A stretch of DNA of 8,665 nucleotides, from assembly GCA_012735355.1 (NCBI GenBank), contig JAAYHP010000189.1, positions 1-8,665 on the forward strand, read 5' to 3'. Every line of letters starts with the position of its first letter. Position 1 is the stretch's first letter. This document shows, piece by piece, positions 1 to 6,198 of the stretch. The translations under genes were made by a program, and so were the position numbers. The notes beneath the pieces are model-generated. The model had not been told where the DNA came from. It made no database searches and worked only from the letters and a program-made list of their open reading frames with translations. The DNA is from Lysinibacillus sp. (GTDB lineage: Bacteria; Bacillota; Bacilli; Bacillales_A; Planococcaceae).

Positions 1-252
1 AAATCGTACAACAATAAAATAAAGATGATCTATATTGATCCGCCTTACAACACAGGGAAGGATTTTATATATAAAGATAACTACAAACAAAATTTAAAAG
101 ACTATTTACTTCAAACGAATCAAATCGACTCAGAAGGTAACGTTATCAATGCTAACTTAGAAACGAACGGTCGATTCCATAGCGATTGGTTAAATATGAT
201 GTATAGTCGTTTAAAATTGGCTCGCAACCTTCTGACAGATGATGGGGTAATC
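1..252 (+). pseudogene. mod: Internal fragment of type III DNA methyltransferase Mod, plus-strand copy
   Basis: The frame is open from the first base of the window and encodes Mod residues about 110-193, counted from the minus-strand start at 691. It contains the DPPY catalytic motif of N6-adenine methyltransferases, then the family-typical stretch GRFHSDWLNMMYSRLKLAR and LLTDDGVI. In relatives that last block is followed by FISIDDNE. Here the sequence after about 252 instead becomes the reverse complement of 1-112, so the reading frame adds about 16 meaningless residues and stops at 300. Nothing in front of it provides a start or ribosome binding site. It is the continuation of the minus-strand mod gene placed in the opposite orientation, not a second gene. 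No target-recognition domain and no AdoMet-binding FxGxG motif are present. Confidence 0.85.
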
Positions 253-364
253 GAAGTAAATAGTCTTTTAAATTTTGTTTGTAGTTATCTTTATATATAA
301 AATCCTTCCCTGTGTTGTAAGGCGGATCAATATAGATCATCTTTATTTTATTGTTGTACGATTT
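1..364. repeat. Perfect 112-bp inverted repeat around a 140-bp loop (fold-back)
   Basis: Bases 1-112 are the exact reverse complement of 253-364 (position i pairs with 365-i). Pairing breaks at 113/252. The left arm begins at the first base of the window, so the true arm may be longer. Both arms encode the same piece of Mod around DPPY, and the loop (113-252) encodes the next piece of Mod in plus orientation. The arrangement is that of a fold-back: mod sequence read to one point, then a jump to the complementary strand 140 bases earlier. Confidence 0.95.
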
Positions 365-691
365 TTGGAGAATCTTTAAAACTTCTAAGTTTTCTCCTTC
401 AATATAAACGTGCTCTGCATGATCAAAGTCGATACTTTTCTCAATGACTGGCTTTAAAGTCGCTTTTGTCGGTGTATTGATTTCTTTAATCGCTTGGCTT
501 TTCCCAGCCCAAGTAAAGCTGTAATATTCATTGCTATCAATAATCTCTTCATTTAAAAGCGCTTTTAATTTGTTAAAATCAATTTTTCCTTCGATTTCAA
601 TTTCCGGAAAAAGCTCTATAAGTTTATTACGAATGGAATCCGCCAATACTAGCGATTCACCATTTAACCTTTTCAATTTACTTTCCTCCAT
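152..691 (-). pseudogene. mod: Type III restriction-modification DNA methyltransferase (Mod), N-terminus only
   Basis: Mod of type III systems transfers a methyl group from AdoMet to adenine N6 and reads the recognition site for the Mod-Res complex. Residues 1-146 are authentic: an N-terminal helical region (LADSIRNKLIELFPE), the strand YIEGENLEVLKIL at about 96-108, and motif IV DPPY at 122-125 followed by NTGKDFIYKDN. The last 33 residues are antisense read-through of the fold-back loop, ending at a stop at 152-154. Full-length Mod proteins are usually over 550 residues, so the AdoMet motif, target-recognition domain and C-terminus are missing. Start choice is uncertain. The ATG at 691 has no Shine-Dalgarno in front of it, but GGAGG lies just inside the ORF, 8 bases before an in-frame TTG at 676-674. 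The gene overlaps the end of the upstream 61-residue ORF and is probably its operon partner. Confidence 0.85.
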
Positions 692-863
692 TTATATTAA
701 ATAGTTTGTTAAAGTCTTGAGAAAGTTCACCCCATGAAAATTCATGATTAGGAGTTTTATAGTCAAATTTCGCAAATGAATTCTTTTCTACAATCGGTTT
801 ATTTTTCACTTTTTCTCCTTCAATAAATCCATAGAATCCAACTTCTTCCTTCTCTACATTCAC
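678..863 (-). CDS. 61-residue ORF between helicase and mod, probable C-terminal remnant of a lost gene
   Basis: I do not recognise this protein. It is charged and hydrophilic, with motif-like stretches VGFYGFIEGEKVKNKPIVEK and FDYKTPNHEFSWGELSQDF, and no membrane segment. Its GTG start overlaps the helicase stop (TTGTGA), and its own stop lies inside the first codons of mod. No Shine-Dalgarno precedes the GTG. The frame is open for a further seven codons upstream (VARVTKL). In the operons I know with this helicase and a type III Mod, a DUF4391 gene often sits in this slot, but this ORF lacks the coiled-coil end I associate with DUF4391. The best reading is the C-terminal end of either the full-length helicase or an intervening gene, left behind by a deletion. 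It could also be a small gene translated by coupling to the helicase. Confidence 0.5.
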   Translation of the reverse strand: MNVEKEEVGFYGFIEGEKVKNKPIVEKNSFAKFDYKTPNHEFSWGELSQDFNKLFNINGGK

Positions 864-2464
864 AAGTTTAGTGACTCTAGCAACTCATTCACTTCAGCCA
901 TCTTTATAAATGTTTGTTTTGTATCGATGTCAGCTTTAATCGATATCGGTTTACGACGGATAGGAAACTTTCCGATATCTTTCACGTTATAATATTTCTC
1001 AATATGTTTTCGACTTCGTGCAATGGTTAATAAATCAAGTAATTGAAAGTAGTCAGGATTGACCATATTTAAAAATGTTTCCGTCGTCCGTTCCTCAGTT
1101 GACAAAGCAATCCAACGGTTATAAGCGGTTTGTGCCATTTTTAATGTGTAATCAATGCTTGGAATGCCTTCTTTTTCTAAAGCAGCATCATTATCTTCCG
1201 TAATAAAGGCAATTTGATTTTTTATGTCATTCATTTTGTTATTAACAGGTGTTGCAGATAATAAGAGCACTTTTGTTTTCACACCTTTTTTAATAACATC
1301 TTGCATCAATTTTTGATAACGAGTTAAACGGTCTTTTCTAGCATTATTATTTCGGAAGTTATGGGATTCATCGATAACGACTAAATCATAGTTTGACCAA
1401 TTTAACGTATCCAAACGGATTTCTCCTGAATAACCGTGATCACGACTTAAATCTGTATGATTCAATACATCGTAGTTAAAACGATCTTCGCTTAAAATGT
1501 TCCGTTTATCATTTTGTGTGTAGACTGTCCAATTGTCTCTTAACTTTTTCGGACATAAAACTAATACGCGATCATTGCGTAGTTCGTAATATTTAATAAC
1601 GGCTAATGCAGAAAATGTTTTTCCTAATCCAACGCTATCGGCTAAAATACATCCGTTATATTTTTCAATTTTATCAATCATGCCGATTACTCCATCCCGC
1701 TGGAAGGGGTACAATTTATTCCAAATTATTGTATCTTTAAAATTTGTCCCTGTTTTAATAATATTTTCTTCATCAATACCTTCTAAGTTGTCGGAGAAAA
1801 TATGATAGAGGGTTATGTAGTAAAGCCACTCTGGAGAATTTTCTTTATAAAGGAGTTCTAGTTGTTGTAATACTTCTTCTGTTACATCTTTCACTTTCGT
1901 TTCATCTTGCCATATTCGATCAAATTCATCCATTAACTGTTTTGTTAATGCCCCACCATCAAGTATAACTGGAAAACTTGCTAATCTATTGGAGGGTGTT
2001 ATTCCTAATCCATCTGCAGTAAACTCGATTTCCGATTGGATGTGCACATCTCTACCATTTTCATTTTGAACGATGATTTGTTTAGGAAAGCTATTATCAC
2101 CTAAAATCGTTTTAAATTGAGCAAATTTTTTAATCCATTGAGCAGTCTTATTCGCAATGGATTTTGACAACATCTTATTTCGCAAAGGGATTTCAAAATC
2201 ATTCCCATCAAAGGTTGGATAGTTTTCCTTGTTAATAAAGATGTTGTATTGATAATTTTCATCTTGCTTTTGGTTATAAAAAGTTGGTTGTGTATATAAA
2301 AAACGAAACTCTTTTATTTTATTGAATTCCTTTTTTAATTCATTTAAGGCATACATACTAAAATAGGCAGATGCTACAGCAATCTTTGAACCTTTTTGTA
2401 TTTCTTCTTTTAAAGTTTGAACAAGTGTGTTATTTCCCTTATTATCTACTAATTTAATGTCCAA
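860..2464 (-). CDS. SNF2-type helicase with N-terminal phospholipase-D-like region, truncated after the first motor lobe
   Basis: This is a DNA-stimulated ATPase/translocase of the kind found beside type III-like methyltransferases in defence islands. Residues 1-60 look like the start of a PLD-superfamily fold (IAVASAYFSMYALNELKKEF, then FRFLYTQPTF). The motor follows: Q-like LYPFQRDGV at 251-259, Walker A DSVGLGKT at 276-283, motif Ia LVLCPKKL at 301-308, Walker B/motif II DESH at 365-368, and motif III SATPVNN at 403-409. IARSRKHIEKYY at 481-492 and KFPIRRKP at 499-506 are the usual linker. The protein ends at 534 (EVNELLESLNL), where relatives of about 1,000 residues continue into the helicase C lobe, so motifs IV-VI and any arginine finger are absent. 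The start is TTG at 2464, with GAGGTG 8 bases upstream. As it stands it should bind ATP but not work as a motor. Confidence 0.85.
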   Translation of the reverse strand: MDIKLVDNKGNNTLVQTLKEEIQKGSKIAVASAYFSMYALNELKKEFNKIKEFRFLYTQPTFYNQKQDENYQYNIFINKENYPTFDGNDFEIPLRNKMLSKSIANKTAQWIKKFAQFKTILGDNSFPKQIIVQNENGRDVHIQSEIEFTADGLGITPSNRLASFPVILDGGALTKQLMDEFDRIWQDETKVKDVTEEVLQQLELLYKENSPEWLYYITLYHIFSDNLEGIDEENIIKTGTNFKDTIIWNKLYPFQRDGVIGMIDKIEKYNGCILADSVGLGKTFSALAVIKYYELRNDRVLVLCPKKLRDNWTVYTQNDKRNILSEDRFNYDVLNHTDLSRDHGYSGEIRLDTLNWSNYDLVVIDESHNFRNNNARKDRLTRYQKLMQDVIKKGVKTKVLLLSATPVNNKMNDIKNQIAFITEDNDAALEKEGIPSIDYTLKMAQTAYNRWIALSTEERTTETFLNMVNPDYFQLLDLLTIARSRKHIEKYYNVKDIGKFPIRRKPISIKADIDTKQTFIKMAEVNELLESLNL

Positions 2465-2512
2465 AGACTTTTCACCTCAGGCTTCCCAATCCGATTTTAT
2501 TTCTTTTTACCT

Positions 2513-2521
2513 ATTATACCA
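2513..2521 (-). promoter_or_regulatory. Extended -10 promoter of the helicase-mod operon
   Basis: On the minus strand the sequence TGGTATAAT matches the extended -10 form TGnTATAAT exactly. It lies about 48 bases upstream of the TTG start. No good -35 box is seen at 16-18 bases, which fits an extended -10 promoter. It is the only convincing promoter for the operon, lying just downstream of the ansA terminator. Confidence 0.6.
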
Positions 2522-2591
2522 TCTCTTTTTTAATAGAAATGAAGGTATTTACGACCAATATAGGTAATATTGAAAAGACTGTGTGTTTAAT

Positions 2592-2631
2592 AAAAAAGAG
2601 ACAATCAATAAGCTGATTCTGTCTCTTTTTT
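2592..2631 (-). terminator. Intrinsic terminator downstream of ansA
   Basis: A perfect 12-bp stem pairs AAAAAAGAGACA (2592-2603) with TGTCTCTTTTTT (2620-2631), with a 16-base loop. The run of T on both outer edges lets it work in either direction. Reading the minus strand it follows the ansA stop by about 50 bases and separates ansA from the helicase operon. Confidence 0.85.
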
Positions 2632-2682
2632 ACTCGTATCCTTTAGAATATTTAATAGATGAACGTACAGTTTTTTTGTATA

Positions 2683-3651
2683 TTAAAATCTCTCTTTTAT
2701 ATCAGTTACACCCGCTGCAAGCAACACAGCCAGTTTGATGCGTGCTTTTTTGCTGTCGTAATCGCGACCGAGAATAACGCCTTTTTGATGTAAATCATAA
2801 GCTGTGCCCGGTGTGTCGTAAACCATTTTTACATTTCCTTCTGGCGTGCTTGTCGTAATGACAACTGTAACACCCATTTCAATCGCTTTTTCTACCCCAA
2901 CCGCCACATCTGGATGGACCTGTCCTCTTCCAAAACCTTCAAGGACGATTCCCTTTGCACCAAGCTCTGCTGCATATTCCACTAATTTTCCGTTGGATCC
3001 TAATGAGCATTTAATAATTTCTACGTAAGGCAATGCAGACTGCAGCTTATAAGTCTCTCTTTTCACCGCTTTTTGATGAATGATTATATCTTCATCGTCC
3101 ACAACGCCTACAAGTCCAAATTCTGATGATGAAGCAAATCCATCGATATTTCCCGCATGAGCCTTTCTAACATAACGAGCTGGGAAAATCTTTTGATTAA
3201 ATAATACGACTGCGCCTAAGTTTCGAGCTTCTTCACTAGCTGCAAGGAGTATTGCTTGGCGCAAATTCGCATAGGCATCGGTACCAATCACTGCAGGACT
3301 TCTTTGGGAGCCTGTTAATACAACCGGTCTTTCATCATCAATCGTTAAATTGAGGAAATAGGTCGTTTCTTCTAATGTATCTGTTCCATGGGTTACAACC
3401 ACGCCATTAACTGCTTCGTCCTGAAATACTTCTTCAATTTTTTCTTTCAAAGTAACTAGCGTCTCAAACGTCATTTCATTACTAGGTAGTTGAAAGATTG
3501 AAATGACATCTAGCTCAATGGAATCCGGTAACTCACATTTTTTTAATAGCTCTTCCCCTGAAATGACGCCAGATGAAAATAAACCCGTTTCCGGATTGAA
3601 GTTGCTGGCAATCGTTCCCCCGGTACTAATCATTACTACTTTTCTTTTCAT
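2683..3651 (-). CDS. ansA: L-asparaginase, type I cytoplasmic (AnsA-like)
   Basis: Hydrolyses L-asparagine to L-aspartate and ammonia in the cytoplasm. The protein is 322 residues, normal for the family. The first active-site block STGGTIAS places the nucleophilic Thr at 13. The second, THGTDTLEET, gives Thr90 and Asp91, and Lys163 lies in VRKAHAGNIDGFASSSEFG. LTGSQR and GTDAYANLRQA are further family blocks. There is no signal peptide, which argues against the exported AnsZ/type II form. The chosen start is the ATG at 3651 because AAGGAGG ends 9 bases upstream. A longer frame beginning at a TTG at 3672 would include that ribosome binding site in the coding sequence. The gene has its own promoter and terminator and no aspartase (ansB) partner beside it. 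Confidence 0.95.
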   Translation of the reverse strand: MKRKVVMISTGGTIASNFNPETGLFSSGVISGEELLKKCELPDSIELDVISIFQLPSNEMTFETLVTLKEKIEEVFQDEAVNGVVVTHGTDTLEETTYFLNLTIDDERPVVLTGSQRSPAVIGTDAYANLRQAILLAASEEARNLGAVVLFNQKIFPARYVRKAHAGNIDGFASSSEFGLVGVVDDEDIIIHQKAVKRETYKLQSALPYVEIIKCSLGSNGKLVEYAAELGAKGIVLEGFGRGQVHPDVAVGVEKAIEMGVTVVITTSTPEGNVKMVYDTPGTAYDLHQKGVILGRDYDSKKARIKLAVLLAAGVTDIKERF

Positions 3652-3706
3652 GATAGGATTCCTCCTTTTCAATTGTAGTGTTTGAATTTAATACTGATAA
3701 TTCATC

Positions 3707-3735
3707 ATTCTATGCTATAAGGTATGATTTCTCAA
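3707..3735 (-). promoter_or_regulatory. Sigma-A promoter of ansA
   Basis: On the minus strand TTGAGA (3735-3730) and TAGAAT (3712-3707) are separated by exactly 17 bases, each matching five of the six consensus bases. The start of transcription would fall about 50 bases before the ATG at 3651. The strong ribosome binding site is at 3667-3661. Confidence 0.75.
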
Positions 3736-3804
3736 TGAAATTAGTCCTACTTTTTTTGATTGATTACTTGCTTGAAGCGAGATTCTATCTTGCTAAAATT
3801 TAGC

Positions 3805-4021
3805 ATATTAGATAACCTACGTACTTTATTAGACACTTCCTACTAGATATTAGACAAACTTTTGCTTTTATTAGACAATCATTAAAAAGCGGACTCCAAA
3901 ACTCCGGATATTAGTCAATCCGCGGACTTTATTAGACAATTCCCACTAAATATTAGTCAAACTTTTGCATTTATTAGACAATCATTAAAAAGTGGCATAC
4001 TTAACTCCGGATATTAGAAAA
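3805..4021. repeat. Nine-copy 11-bp repeat array, 21-bp phased, in two 103-bp tandem units
   Basis: Copies of (A/T)TATTAG(A/T)CAA start at 3805, 3826, 3847, 3868, 3908, 3929, 3950, 3971 and 4011. The steps are 21, 21, 21, 40, 21, 21, 21 and 40. The first base alternates A, T, A, T without exception through all nine copies. The spacers are also conserved in order between the two 103-bp units (for example ACTTTTGCTT at 3858 and ACTTTTGCAT at 3961), and the 29-bp spacers both begin TCATTAAAAAG and end AACTCCGG or ACTCCGG. The first (ATATTAGATAA), second (ending CAC) and last (ending AAA) copies are degenerate. The 21-bp period is two helical turns. The array lies between the purC terminator and the ansA promoter. 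It encodes no protein and has no CRISPR architecture. Confidence 0.9.
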
Positions 4022-4022
4022 T

Positions 4023-4069
4023 AAAAAAGCGCAAAACATCACAACCCAAATGCAATGTTCCGCACTTTT
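4023..4069 (-). terminator. Intrinsic terminator downstream of purC
   Basis: On the minus strand AAAAGTGCGGAACAT pairs imperfectly with ATGTTTTGCGCTTTT across a 15-base loop and is followed by a T tract. It lies about 48 bases after the purC stop and abuts the last copy of the repeat array. Confidence 0.7.
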
Positions 4070-4116
4070 CATTCAAAAGAGCATGCTGTGCCACCATCAC
4101 TAGGCATTAGCCCTAC

Positions 4117-4803
4117 TTATCCTTGTAAAAATAATCGCTCTAGCTCTAACGGATCGATATACTCTCCATCTTTATATGCCCGCATATTGCCACCGGAAAT
4201 CTCATCAATCAAGATGATTTCTTTATTGTCTCGAGAGCGTCCAAATTCAAATTTAATATCGTAAAGCTCGATTCCTTTTTTCGCTAGCTCGTCTTTCACG
4301 ATACCAGCAATTTGTTGCGTTAATTCTTTTAATACTTTATATTCTTCCTTCGATAAAATACCGAGCATATCTAATGCATCTTCGCTAATTGGTGGGTCTT
4401 GTCGCTCGTCATCTTTAATTGTTACTTCCACAAAAGCATCAAGGGGTTGACCTTCTTCCGCATACATACCATATCTGCGTAAAAAGCTTCCTACTGCACG
4501 ATAGCGGCAAATGACTTCCAACCCTTTTCCAAAAGGCTCTGCAGGTTTTACTGTCATCGTTACATTTTCAATATCCGCATCGACATAATGAGTTGGAATT
4601 CCCTTTTCATTTAATAATTCAAAAAAGTATTTCGTCAGTTTTAATCCAGAACGTCCTGCTCCTTCGATTGTTAGTCCAACTGAATTCGCTCCTGGATCAA
4701 ATACACCGTCCACACCTGTTACATCATCTTTAAATTTCAATAAGTAGTTGCCATCTTCTAATTCATAAACGTCTTTTGTCTTACCAGTATAAATATGCTT
4801 CAT
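4117..4803 (-). CDS. purC: SAICAR synthetase (PurC), divergent stand-alone form
   Basis: Phosphoribosylaminoimidazole-succinocarboxamide synthase joins CAIR and L-aspartate using ATP in de novo purine synthesis. At 228 residues it is slightly shorter than usual. The N-terminal ATP-binding strands carry [10 protein letters not shown] (5-14), the central part has [17 protein letters not shown] (96-112) in place of the usual VRNIAAGS-type block, and the C-terminal lobe has DIKFEFGR (182-189) and [11 protein letters not shown] (198-208), where most PurC proteins have ISPD. The block [16 protein letters not shown] (38-53) is also unlike the usual one. This matches a separate PurC subfamily I associate with Bacillota and clostridia. 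AAAGGAG lies 8 bases before the ATG. No other pur gene is adjacent and no purine riboswitch or PurR box was seen, so it stands outside the usual purine operon. Confidence 0.93.
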   Translation of the reverse strand: MKHIYTGKTKDVYELEDGNYLLKFKDDVTGVDGVFDPGANSVGLTIEGAGRSGLKLTKYFFELLNEKGIPTHYVDADIENVTMTVKPAEPFGKGLEVICRYRAVGSFLRRYGMYAEEGQPLDAFVEVTIKDDERQDPPISEDALDMLGILSKEEYKVLKELTQQIAGIVKDELAKKGIELYDIKFEFGRSRDNKEIILIDEISGGNMRAYKDGEYIDPLELERLFLQG

Positions 4804-4826
4804 TTAGTAAATTCTCCTTTATATAA

Positions 4827-4836
4827 TAAACGTTTA
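4827..4836. promoter_or_regulatory. Operator-like palindrome upstream of purC
   Basis: TAAACGTTTA is a perfect 10-bp palindrome, located 6 bases upstream of the purC ribosome binding site on the minus strand. Read on the minus strand, the wider sequence ATGTAAACGTTTA fits the first part of the CcpA cre consensus, but the closing CA is absent. A short AT-rich palindrome can arise by chance, so this is only a candidate. Confidence 0.3.
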
Positions 4837-4859
4837 CATCGGAATAAAATGGATGTGTC

Positions 4860-4887
4860 TATATAATAAATCAAAAAAATATCTTAA
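4860..4887 (-). promoter_or_regulatory. Possible purC promoter
   Basis: On the minus strand TTAAGA (4887-4882) and TATATA (4865-4860) are 16 bases apart, each matching four of six consensus bases. The purC leader would be about 50 bases and contain the palindrome at 4827. A TATAAT further upstream (near 4930) is an alternative but lacks a good -35 box. The rest of the 290-bp divergent gap shows nothing else I can name. Confidence 0.3.
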
Positions 4888-5021
4888 CACAATAGTTCCT
4901 CTAATATTATCTACAATTAAATTTCATTATAAAACAATTATATCTCCTTAGTTCATTCCTTTTCCTGCTAACGTTTAAAATTAACCTTTTATTTCCACAA
5001 ACCTTAGTCACTCACTATACA

Positions 5022-5050
5022 TTTACACAACAAATCTTTATTTATATGAT
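5022..5050 (+). promoter_or_regulatory. Sigma-A promoter of the yczE-like gene
   Basis: TTTACA (5022-5027) and TATGAT (5045-5050) are separated by exactly 17 bases, each one base from consensus. Transcription would begin about 37 bases before the ATG at 5094. Confidence 0.7.
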
Positions 5051-5093
5051 AAAATAATTTATTGAAAAACTAGTTTTGAAAGAGATGAAGTGA

Positions 5094-5759
5094 ATGAATC
5101 AGAAACACGTTACTTGGAAACGAGTCACTGTATATGTGCTCGGTTTATTTTTTTTAGCGCTTGGTGTGAGCATTTCCATAAAAGCTGACCTTGGGGTATC
5201 TCCTGTTTCCTCCCTTGCTTATGCCATCGCTTTAACATTTGGCTTATCCGTTGGGATTACGACAATACTTGCAAATATATTATTTATTTTCATTCAAGTA
5301 ATACTTCATAAAAAAGTGGATATTCGCGATTTTCTCTTACAATTACTCATTGGATTTTTATTTGGATTCTTTATAGACGCAACATTATTTTTAGTAAGAT
5401 TTTTACCAACACATGAAACGTTAATTACTCAATTTTTATATTTGACTGTTAGCTTATTTATTGTCGGTGGTGGGTTACTCGGATATTTAGTATCTAAACT
5501 GCCATTAATGCCCTATGATGCACTAACGTATGTCATTAGCGAACGTTTTAAACTAGAATTTAGTAAAGCAAAAATTACGAGCGATATTTTAAATGTTTGT
5601 GTCGCGGGCGCTATTTGTATAATCTTCATAGGCAGTTTTGGTGCCGTTGGTATTGGAACAATTATCGCTGCATATTTTATCGGAAAAATATTAGGTATTT
5701 ACATGAAATGGTTTAAAATGCCCCTCGAAAAATGGATTTTTAATGAGCTGGATGAATAA
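5094..5759 (+). CDS. YczE/YyaS-family integral membrane protein
   Basis: A 221-residue polytopic membrane protein of the YczE-like (DUF6198) family, whose molecular function is not established. Hydrophobic segments are at about 10-30, 36-70, 80-103, 108-134 and 161-203, probably five to seven helices. Two internally similar loop motifs are visible, as expected for the duplicated fold: SIKADLGVSPVSSL at 28-41 and LPLMPYDALTYVISE at 136-150. The end has GTIIAAYFIGKILG at 188-201, a family hallmark. There is no signal peptide beyond the first helix and the C-terminus is charged. The ribosome binding site is weak (AGAGATGAAG before the ATG), while the promoter is good. In Bacillus, yczE sits beside a phosphopantetheinyl transferase gene; here no biosynthetic gene is adjacent, so a link to lipopeptide production cannot be inferred. 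Confidence 0.85.
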   Translation: MNQKHVTWKRVTVYVLGLFFLALGVSISIKADLGVSPVSSLAYAIALTFGLSVGITTILANILFIFIQVILHKKVDIRDFLLQLLIGFLFGFFIDATLFLVRFLPTHETLITQFLYLTVSLFIVGGGLLGYLVSKLPLMPYDALTYVISERFKLEFSKAKITSDILNVCVAGAICIIFIGSFGAVGIGTIIAAYFIGKILGIYMKWFKMPLEKWIFNELDE

Positions 5760-5790
5760 TAGGGAAAGTATAGAGAACCTTTTGAGTTTA

Positions 5791-5822
5791 AAAAAAGTTG
5801 TCCAAACTCCATGGACAACTTT
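5791..5822. terminator. Hairpin terminator between yczE-like gene and M20 relic
   Basis: A perfect 11-bp stem AAAGTTGTCCA/TGGACAACTTT (5794-5804 with 5812-5822) encloses a 7-base loop. The minus strand has six T after the stem (5796-5791), while the plus strand has only three. It was therefore probably the terminator of the minus-strand gene whose relic lies at 5914-6096, and may also stop yczE transcription. Confidence 0.75.
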
Positions 5823-5913
5823 CAAGAGGGGTTATCTATAAAAACTAGGAAAATAGCAATTGATCATGTAAATTCTTCTTTTTAGTTCAATCAACCTAGT
5901 TAATACGCAACAA

Positions 5914-6096
5914 TTAACTTCCCAAAAATAGATTAGTTTGAGTAATAAAGGCAAATGATTTTTGAATGTTTGTTAACGCATTTTCATCGATATCAAAATT
6001 GCCGTGATGATGGGCAAATTGGGTTTCAACCTTTTCATTTCGCGACCCAACTTTAAAATACGTACCTGGCTTTTCTAATAAGAACCTCGATGCTCC
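5914..6096 (-). pseudogene. C-terminal relic of an M20-family amidohydrolase
   Basis: About 60 codons are open on the minus strand, preceded by stops and without a start codon or usable ribosome binding site. The residues RFLLEKPGTYFKVGSRNEK, then AHHHGNFDIDENAL, match the C-terminal end of M20D amidohydrolases (hippurate hydrolase, N-acyl-L-amino acid amidohydrolase, HmrA-like), where the pattern is F....PG.f..iG....., HHp.FDiDE.aL. The preceding ED.S.f block, which carries a metal-ligand region, is already degraded (GASRF). Roughly 85% of a typical 390-residue enzyme is missing. The remnant ends in a normal stop at 5914-5916 and is followed by a hairpin terminator, so the 3' end of the old gene was kept and the rest deleted. 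Confidence 0.75.
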
Positions 6097-6170
6097 TTTT
6101 AATATATTAAAAAACTATTAATTCAAACTATTTTCAACAAAAAAATCTTGCCAACCTTGTGATCAGTATT

Positions 6171-6198
6171 GTTTGTTGAATAGCCTCATTCAACAAAC
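6171..6198. repeat. Perfect 10-bp inverted repeat in the 6097-6359 gap
   Basis: GTTTGTTGAA (6171-6180) pairs exactly with TTCAACAAAC (6189-6198) over an 8-base loop. No T run follows on either strand, so it is not a typical terminator. It could be an operator or the trace of a mobile element end. The rest of 6097-6312 is AT-rich and shows no gene. Confidence 0.5.

Noticed and set aside
113..252. Invertible phase-variation cassette in mod
   Set aside because: Inverting the loop extends Mod only to about residue 193 and then meets the arm and a stop, so neither orientation gives a functional enzyme. No recombinase gene is in the window.
25..300. A complete 91-residue plus-strand methyltransferase gene
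   Set aside because: The first part is internal Mod sequence without a start signal, and the last 16 codons are the reverse complement of the same gene. It is a fragment ending in a fold-back, not a gene.
3805..4021. CRISPR array
   Set aside because: The repeats are only 11 bp, spacers are 10 bp and are themselves conserved between units, and no cas gene is near.
3805..4021. Coding heptad-repeat peptide (21 bp equals seven codons)
   Set aside because: The 40-bp steps break the frame and stops occur, so the period is not a coding one.
4804..5093. Purine riboswitch or PurR box upstream of purC
   Set aside because: I found no purine aptamer core and no CGAAC-type PurBox pair in either strand of the gap.
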